A stretch of 9,539 nt of DNA, taken from assembly GCA_964524185.1 (NCBI GenBank), contig CAZGCI010000122.1, positions 1-9,539 on the forward strand, given 5' to 3'. This document shows positions 6,091 through 9,539 of this stretch, one piece after another (the first letter of the stretch is position 1; each line of letters starts with the position of its first letter). The notes beneath the pieces were generated by a model that ran no database searches, was not told the DNA's origin, and worked only from the letters and a program-made list of their open reading frames with translations. Both the position numbers and the translations under genes were made by a program. This stretch comes from Thiohalocapsa sp964524185. Its GTDB lineage: Bacteria > Pseudomonadota > Gammaproteobacteria > Chromatiales > Chromatiaceae.

Positions 6091-6972
6091 CTACATCCAG
6101 CCGCGCAAGCGGTAGTAGGTTCTGCCGAGCACCTCGCGGATGACGCTGGTGGTTCGCGCCAATGCCTTGTCGGATGGCAGAAAAGAGGTCAGCCCAAGGG
6201 TTGGCAGGTCTGCATCCCAGCCGTGCGGCTGGGGCGCAACTGCGGCATCGGGTTGGCCAGTCTGGGTGTGATCGGTCGCGCCCTGACGCGCCATCGCTGT
6301 CAACGGCGCGGCGCGGGGGCTCACGGCGTAATCGGTGGGCGAGGGAATCACGTCCACCCCGACGGCGCGAAAGGCACCCACGGCGCGCCCCATGTGCGCG
6401 GCCGAGGTCACGAGCAGCACCCTGTCCCAACCCGCAGAGGCGAGGATCTCCGCCGCAAACAGCGCATTTTCGCGGGTGGTCTGGCTCCGGGTCTCGAGCC
6501 GGATGGCCTCCTGCGGCACACCCCACTCCACCAGCAGATCGCGCATCAGCGCGGACTCGGGGGTGCGGTACCCGCTCCAGGCGAGATTGCCGCCCACGGC
6601 CAGCACCGCCTCGACCTTGCCGGCCCGATACAGTCGTGCCGCGCGCAGCACGCGATCGGAGGCATCCGTGAGATTCTCCACCGCCGGTGCACCAACCTGC
6701 CTCACGGCGCCGCCGAGCACGATGGCCACATCGGCGGCTGGCGTCGCCTCCAGCGCCACCGGCGGGTAGTCCTTCTCGAGCCAGAGCATCAGCCGGTCCG
6801 CGGCCCAGGGCATCGCCGACAGCCAAAGCAGCGCCACCTGAGCCGCAGACACCACGACTGCGGCACGCCGGCGGCCGACCGCCCCCAGCACCAGCGCCAG
6901 CATGCCCAGCATCACCGCCAGCCCAACGGGCATCAGGACGAGCGTCAGCAGCTTGCTCAGATAGAGCGTCAC
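6091..6972 (-). CDS. Membrane-anchored DUF218 protein of the ElyC/SanA/YdcF type
   Basis: A 293-residue inner-membrane protein with GTG start at 6972; GAGG lies 9 nt upstream and the next in-frame ATG falls inside the first membrane helix. Two N-terminal helices are visible (about 7-31 and 37-57), followed by the DUF218 domain: ADVAIVLGG (80-88), VLAVGGN (123-129), the E-SALMRDLLVEWGVP segment (139-153) with IRLETRSQTTRENA (157-170), and VLLVTSAAHMGRA (185-197) ending in PSPTDY. The C-terminal EVLGRTYYRLRGW is also usual for the ElyC branch. ElyC and SanA proteins are linked to envelope and peptidoglycan-precursor integrity in enteric bacteria; the chemistry of DUF218 is not settled. Residues 217-251 form a longer Ala/Gln/Pro linker than expected. 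It is followed 197 nt later by the beta-CASP gene on the same strand. Confidence 0.9.
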   Translation of the reverse strand: MTLYLSKLLTLVLMPVGLAVMLGMLALVLGAVGRRRAAVVVSAAQVALLWLSAMPWAADRLMLWLEKDYPPVALEATPAADVAIVLGGAVRQVGAPAVENLTDASDRVLRAARLYRAGKVEAVLAVGGNLAWSGYRTPESALMRDLLVEWGVPQEAIRLETRSQTTRENALFAAEILASAGWDRVLLVTSAAHMGRAVGAFRAVGVDVIPSPTDYAVSPRAAPLTAMARQGATDHTQTGQPDAAVAPQPHGWDADLPTLGLTSFLPSDKALARTTSVIREVLGRTYYRLRGWM

Positions 6973-7270
6973 GGTGGAACACCTCAGCGGGTCAAAAGCG
7001 GAGGGTAGCGTAACGAAGACGCCCCGCGGGGCAGGGTCCCGCCTTGCATGGCCACTGGTGAAACGTCCCGGACGGGGCCTGCACGCCGTCCCGCGCAGTG
7101 GGAACGCGCGCAACGGGTTGACCACCCGGTTCCGCGGGATCCGGCAGGGGATCGCGGCGACTCGCAGCTGACACGCGGCGAATCAGTCTGCCAATGTCCC
7201 CTCGGCACCTTTGCGCCTGACCCCCATGGCCGCTAGGTTGGCGGTGATGCAACGGTTTTGAGGACCAGCC
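6973..7270. other. 298-bp divergent intergenic region between DUF218 and small coiled-coil genes
   Basis: It contains the perfect 12-bp palindrome GCCCCGCGGGGC (7021-7032) and the left 11-bp inverted repeat at 7216-7226. Open frames here are short, Arg/Pro-rich and without ribosome binding sites. No strong promoter was recognised for either flanking gene. Confidence 0.4.
7216..7226. repeat. Left 11-bp inverted repeat flanking the coiled-coil gene pair
   Basis: CCTGACCCCCA here is the exact reverse complement of TGGGGGTCAGG at 7964-7974. The two sites bracket a 759-bp segment holding only the two ORFs at 7271-7414 and 7435-7917. The identity stops sharply at both ends of the 11-mer. Confidence 0.45.
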
Positions 7271-7414
7271 ATGGCCACGATGATTGAGCGTGTCGACCGA
7301 CTCGAGCAGGTGCTCGAGGAATTCGTGACCAACGTCGGCATCGAGTTCAATAAGCTCTACAACTCGCAGTTGCGCACGGAGGCCGAGCTGCGTGCGCTAT
7401 TCGAGGCGAGCTGA
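7271..7414 (+). CDS. 47-aa coiled-coil ORF, likely N-terminal piece of a coiled-coil/PD-(D/E)XK-like protein
   Basis: ATG at 7271 is preceded by GAGGA with a 6-nt spacer, the best ribosome binding site in this part of the window. The 47-residue product is charged and helical: heptad leucines and valines run through IERVDRLEQVLEEF, and the end RTEAELRALF is again coiled-coil-like. The segment resembles the N-terminus of a protein family common in purple sulfur bacteria, in which such a coiled coil leads directly into FKDD-QAQTREMNRKW. That continuation begins just after this stop codon, at 7435, but in another frame. The ORF is therefore either the broken front half of one ancestral gene or a small separate gene translationally coupled to the next. 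It is too short for function to be predicted. Confidence 0.6.
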   Translation: MATMIERVDRLEQVLEEFVTNVGIEFNKLYNSQLRTEAELRALFEAS

Positions 7415-7434
7415 GCCCCGGCGACCTTGAGATC

Positions 7435-7917
7435 GTGACCTTCAAAGACGACCTACAGGCGCAAACCCGGGAGATGAACCGGAAATGGGCCGAGATGTCC
7501 GACAAACTCGGCACCATGGTCGGCGACCTGGTGGCGCCCAACCTGGCCCAAGTCATCGAGGAAAGTCTCCACGCGACCGTGATCGAGCAAATGCTCCGCC
7601 GCAAACGCCGGCTCGCGGATGGGCGCGTGAAGGAATTCGACGCCATCGCCCTGACGGCCGAGCTTGTGGTCCTGAACAGCACCAACGCTACGCTGCGCAG
7701 TGCCGACGTCAACCGCTTTATCGAGGACATCGCCGCTTTCCGGGAGTTCTTTCCCGAGTACAACGATCGGCCGCTGGTGGGCATCCTCGCCAGCCTGGAC
7801 GTCGATGCCAGCGTCTTGGCCTACGCCGAAACCCAGGGCTTTCTCGTCACGGCGGTCGGCGATCGGCTCATGGATATCAAGAACCGCCCGGGCTTCGAGC
7901 CCAAGCGCTGGGACTAG
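7435..7917 (+). CDS. Coiled-coil protein with degenerate PD-(D/E)XK-like domain
   Basis: 160 residues from GTG at 7435. Residues 1-30 are a charged coiled coil (TREMNRKWAEMSDKLGTMV), then DLVAPNL, a basic patch RRKRR (55-59), and a nuclease-like core: KEFDAIAL (66-73), VVLNSTNATLR (78-88), DVNRFIEDIAAFREFFPEY (91-109), a VGILASLDVD strand and YAETQGFLVTAVGD. Related proteins, as I know them, read EFD...VLVNETKST, with Asp, Glu and Lys forming the PD-(D/E)XK site. Here Asp69 is kept but the Glu and Lys positions are Ser82 and Asn84, so DNA cleavage is unlikely. The start is uncertain: GAG lies only 3 nt before the GTG, and the frame is open back to a TAA at 7351 without any other start codon. 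The gene follows the 47-aa ORF by 20 nt at a +2 frame offset. Confidence 0.75.
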   Translation: MTFKDDLQAQTREMNRKWAEMSDKLGTMVGDLVAPNLAQVIEESLHATVIEQMLRRKRRLADGRVKEFDAIALTAELVVLNSTNATLRSADVNRFIEDIAAFREFFPEYNDRPLVGILASLDVDASVLAYAETQGFLVTAVGDRLMDIKNRPGFEPKRWD

Positions 7918-8326
7918 GGAGGCGGTGCCACATCACCTCCGGCCGGCTGCACGGCCTGCACGGTGGGGGTCAGGTCTTGAAATGCACTATCTGGCCTGAC
8001 TGCAGCACGCCGACGGCGACCAAAGCCCCGGCCTCGTGTAGCCACCGCCGCCGCACGTCAGTCCCGTCGGTGGACGGCGTCGACAGCGGCCATCCATCGC
8101 GAGATGTGCGACGGCATCGGCCGGTCCGCGCGACGACTTCAACGCCCAGCTGGACCTCGCCAGCCGACGGCTCGACCACAGACCAACATACGGCTCAGGC
8201 GTGTCGAGCGTGGCCGCAGCGAGTGCGGCAAGCTCATGGCAGCTCGCCGGGGAGTAGGCGCAGCATGGGAGGTTTCACGATCACCACGACGATCGGCGAG
8301 AAGGCTGGGTCGACAGCCCCCGAGCG
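7918..8326. other. 409-bp region with no recognisable gene
   Basis: The open frames crossing this region are shadow-like extensions of neighbours. One frame at about 8131-8256 reads FNAQLDLASRRLDHRPTYG, faintly like an integrase-core tail, but is too short to assign. GTCAGG (7969-7974) and CCTGAC (7995-8000) form a short inverted repeat, with GGTCTTGAAATGC after the first, a sequence type I associate with ends of small mobile elements. The region looks like decayed accessory DNA. Confidence 0.4.
7964..7974. repeat. Right 11-bp inverted repeat flanking the coiled-coil gene pair
   Basis: TGGGGGTCAGG is the exact reverse complement of 7216-7226. It lies 47 nt after the stop codon of the PD-(D/E)XK-like ORF. 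Confidence 0.45.
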
Positions 8327-8410
8327 CGGAGTACGTGGCTTCAGCCGCGTACGCACCAGCGCGCTTGCACGACCATCACACACGCCCGCGGCTGCGCCAC
8401 GGACTCCAAG
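8327..8410 (+). repeat. Dispersed hairpin repeat, copy 5 (divergent)
   Basis: Left arm GGAGT, CGTGGC, CAGCCGCG (8328-8349) pairs with CGCGGCTG, GCCACG and GACTCC (8388-8407). Relative to the other copies the inner pair A:T has become C:G on both arms, a compensatory change, while the region between the arms has diverged freely. Its right end runs straight into the Uma2 remnant. Confidence 0.8.
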
Positions 8411-8511
8411 AGCGGCTCCGCCGCCGGAACAGACAGCGGGCCGAGCAGGCGCGCGAGCGCGCCGAGCGCATGGCGGACCGACTGAGAGCGCTCGGCATCT
8501 ATCCGGTTTAG
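8404..8511 (+). pseudogene. Orphan C-terminal tail of a decayed Uma2-family gene
   Basis: The frame ending at TAG 8509-8511 reads RRRNRQRAEQARERAERMAD followed by RLRALGIYPV. An Ala/Arg/Glu coiled coil closing with LRALGI(D/Y)P is the usual C-terminal extension of many Uma2 proteins. Nothing of the catalytic domain is recognisable upstream; the sequence is replaced by the hairpin repeat (8327-8410). The intact Uma2 gene 250 bp downstream lacks such a tail, so this is not its misplaced end but probably a second, lost copy. Confidence 0.55.
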
Positions 8512-8759
8512 CCCGCCGACTAGCGACGCTGCCGGCGCAGACACGACGCCGGCGTCCGGATCAACCCTTCCCGCTCACCGACCGGCCTGCCCCAAATGCA
8601 CAGCAGTCGCCGACCCGCTTCACCTGGGCCGACGACTGCACCTGGCCGGAGCCGGCTGCAGCAAACGACCCGAGCCACGCAAGGCCAGGCGCAGGTTGCG
8701 GGCGCCGGCGATCAAGAGCACCATGCTGGGTGAGTCCTGCCCCATCCTTGGAAGCCGTG
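8512..8759. other. 248-bp gap before Uma2, no gene seen
   Basis: No open frame here resembles a known protein on either strand. Only the ribosome binding site GGAAG (8750-8754) of the Uma2 gene is recognisable. Confidence 0.4.
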
Positions 8760-9374
8760 ATGAACACGCCTGTCCTCGAAACCGCTTTCAGCGCCGACAA
8801 CTATCTGGCCTGGGAGGAGTGCCAGGAAGCGAAGCACGAATACGTGTGCGGCGAGATCTTCGCCCTGGTTGGCGCCCGCCGCGAGCATGTCGTCGTGACG
8901 CTGAATCTTGCGTCTGCGCTCAAGCAACGCCTGCGCGGCGGCCCCTGCCAAGCCTACGTCTCCGATCTCAAGCTCCGTGTCGAGGCGGCCGACGCGTTCT
9001 TCTATCCCGACGTCATGGTCTCCTGCGACCAGCGGGACCACGACGCGAGCCTGTTCATCGCTCACCCGACCTTGATCGTCGAGGTGCTGTCCGACTCGAC
9101 GGCCGCTTACGACCGCGGCGACAAGTTTGCCGCCTATCGCACGCTGCCTTCGCTGTTGGAGTATGTCGTAGTCGACATCCGGGCTCGGCGTCTAGAGACC
9201 TTCCGGCGCGCCTCCGACGGTGACTGGCTCTTTCACGAGCACGGACCCGACAGCGAGACCTGCCCCTTCGCGTCGCTGGCGCTCTCGGTGCCCTTCGACG
9301 AGATCTTCGAGAACGTCATCGCCGAGACCGCAGCGCCCGGAAACGACGGGCCGTCAACCGACGCGTCCCTCTAG
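8760..9374 (+). CDS. Uma2 family protein (PD-(D/E)XK nuclease fold)
   Basis: 204 residues with ATG at 8760, preceded by GGAAG with a 5-nt spacer; an in-frame GTG directly before the ATG is an alternative. The sequence follows the Uma2 (DUF820) pattern throughout: FSADNYLAWEE (10-20), KHEYVCGEIFAL (25-36) with Glu27, VSDLKLRV (67-74), FYPDVMV with Asp84, LIVEVLSDST with Glu108, and AAYDRGDKFAAYR with Lys122. The acidic residues and lysine of the PD-(D/E)XK-like site are all present, so the domain could be catalytic. The biological role of Uma2 proteins is largely unknown; they occur in many paralogues in cyanobacteria and purple sulfur bacteria, often among accessory genes. The C-terminus (188-204) is a disordered Ala/Gly/Asp tail instead of the common coiled coil. 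A large palindrome begins 6 nt after the stop codon. Confidence 0.92.
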   Translation: MNTPVLETAFSADNYLAWEECQEAKHEYVCGEIFALVGARREHVVVTLNLASALKQRLRGGPCQAYVSDLKLRVEAADAFFYPDVMVSCDQRDHDASLFIAHPTLIVEVLSDSTAAYDRGDKFAAYRTLPSLLEYVVVDIRARRLETFRRASDGDWLFHEHGPDSETCPFASLALSVPFDEIFENVIAETAAPGNDGPSTDASL

Positions 9375-9380
9375 CTCTGT

Positions 9381-9463
9381 TCGGTGCGCACGCTCCGCGC
9401 GCACACCCTACGCCCGATTCATATCCGCCCATGTAGGGTGTGCGACCGCAGGTTGCGCACCGA
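9381..9463. repeat. 83-bp palindrome with 31-bp arms (possible terminator of the Uma2 gene)
   Basis: Arms at 9381-9411 and 9433-9463 pair in two perfect blocks. TCGGTGCGCA with its complement forms 10 bp at the base, and GCACACCCTAC with GTAGGGTGTGC forms 11 bp next to a 21-nt loop. The 10-nt middle segments are mostly mismatched. It starts 6 nt after the Uma2 stop codon and could act as a 3' hairpin or be a REP-like mobile palindrome. Confidence 0.85.
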
Positions 9464-9510
9464 GGGCGATGCCCAGCGCCGGCGGGATCTTCGTTGATCC
9501 GGCTCGTCTT

Positions 9511-9539
9511 CCGGTGCGCACGCTGCGCGCGCACACCCT
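9511..9539. repeat. Second left arm of the right-edge palindrome, cut by the window end
   Basis: CGGTGCGCACGCTGCGCGCG plus CACACCCT (9512-9539) repeats 9382-9409 with a single C/G difference. The offset between the two is 130 bp. A matching right arm would lie beyond the window. Confidence 0.8.

Noticed and set aside
5894..6982. N-terminal extension of the beta-CASP frame to an 829-residue ORF
   Set aside because: The extension is antisense-like and low-complexity over the DUF218 gene in another frame; the family N-terminus begins at MAVYS.
7970..8179. 69-codon minus-strand ORF ending HFKT
   Set aside because: Its end lies in the GGGGTCAGGTCTTG-type repeat sequence and nothing else resembles a protein family; no start signal.
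8131..8256. Possible integrase/transposase tail (FNAQLDLASRRLDHRPTYG)
   Set aside because: Too short and without catalytic residues; the resemblance is too weak to call a mobile element.
7485..8759. Long open frame running from 7485 into the Uma2 gene
   Set aside because: The part before 8760 is Arg/Pro/Ala-rich, overlaps the real ORF at 7435-7917 in another frame, and crosses a repeat. Uma2 has its own start and ribosome binding site.
9316..9534. 72-codon minus-strand ORF at the right edge
   Set aside because: It runs entirely through the palindromic repeats and the antisense end of Uma2.

Overview
The window comes from a GC-rich bacterial chromosome, most likely a gammaproteobacterium of the purple-sulfur (Chromatiaceae-like) kind. 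That placement is an inference from base composition, from the Uma2 and coiled-coil PD-(D/E)XK-like families, and from the dispersed palindromic repeats; no rRNA or other marker gene is present to confirm it.

Left third (1-4266): the edge of a probable lasso-peptide gene cluster. A lasso-peptide B2 (transglutaminase-like leader peptidase) gene runs leftward off the window edge. Divergent from it, across a 726-bp intergenic region with two heptanucleotide repeat arrays and a good sigma70-like promoter for B2, lie a full-length exporter-type ABC transporter (1131-2777) and a nucleotidyltransferase-fold protein of the NTP_transf_5 type (3070-4266). If the grouping is functional, B2 would cleave the precursor, the ABC protein would export or give immunity, and the nucleotidyltransferase would be a tailoring or accessory enzyme. 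The precursor, B1 (PqqD-like) and cyclase genes are not visible and would be expected left of position 1.

Middle (4267-6972): two leftward genes of more general physiology. One is a beta-CASP metallo-beta-lactamase predicted to act on RNA (4493-5893); the other is a membrane-anchored DUF218 protein of the ElyC/SanA/YdcF type (6091-6972). Long hairpin repeats lie just beyond the stop codons of the nucleotidyltransferase, beta-CASP and DUF218 genes.

Right third (7200-9539): an accessory region. A 47-codon coiled-coil ORF and a 160-codon coiled-coil/PD-(D/E)XK-like ORF look like two halves of one family protein, now in different frames, and the nuclease-like half has apparently lost its E-x-K catalytic pair. 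An 11-bp perfect inverted repeat brackets this pair. An approximately 840-bp gene-poor stretch follows, holding another hairpin repeat joined to the C-terminal tail of a decayed Uma2 gene. An intact Uma2-family gene (8760-9374) comes next, followed immediately by an 83-bp palindrome whose left arm recurs at the right edge of the window.

No tRNA, rRNA, CRISPR array or intact transposase gene was seen.
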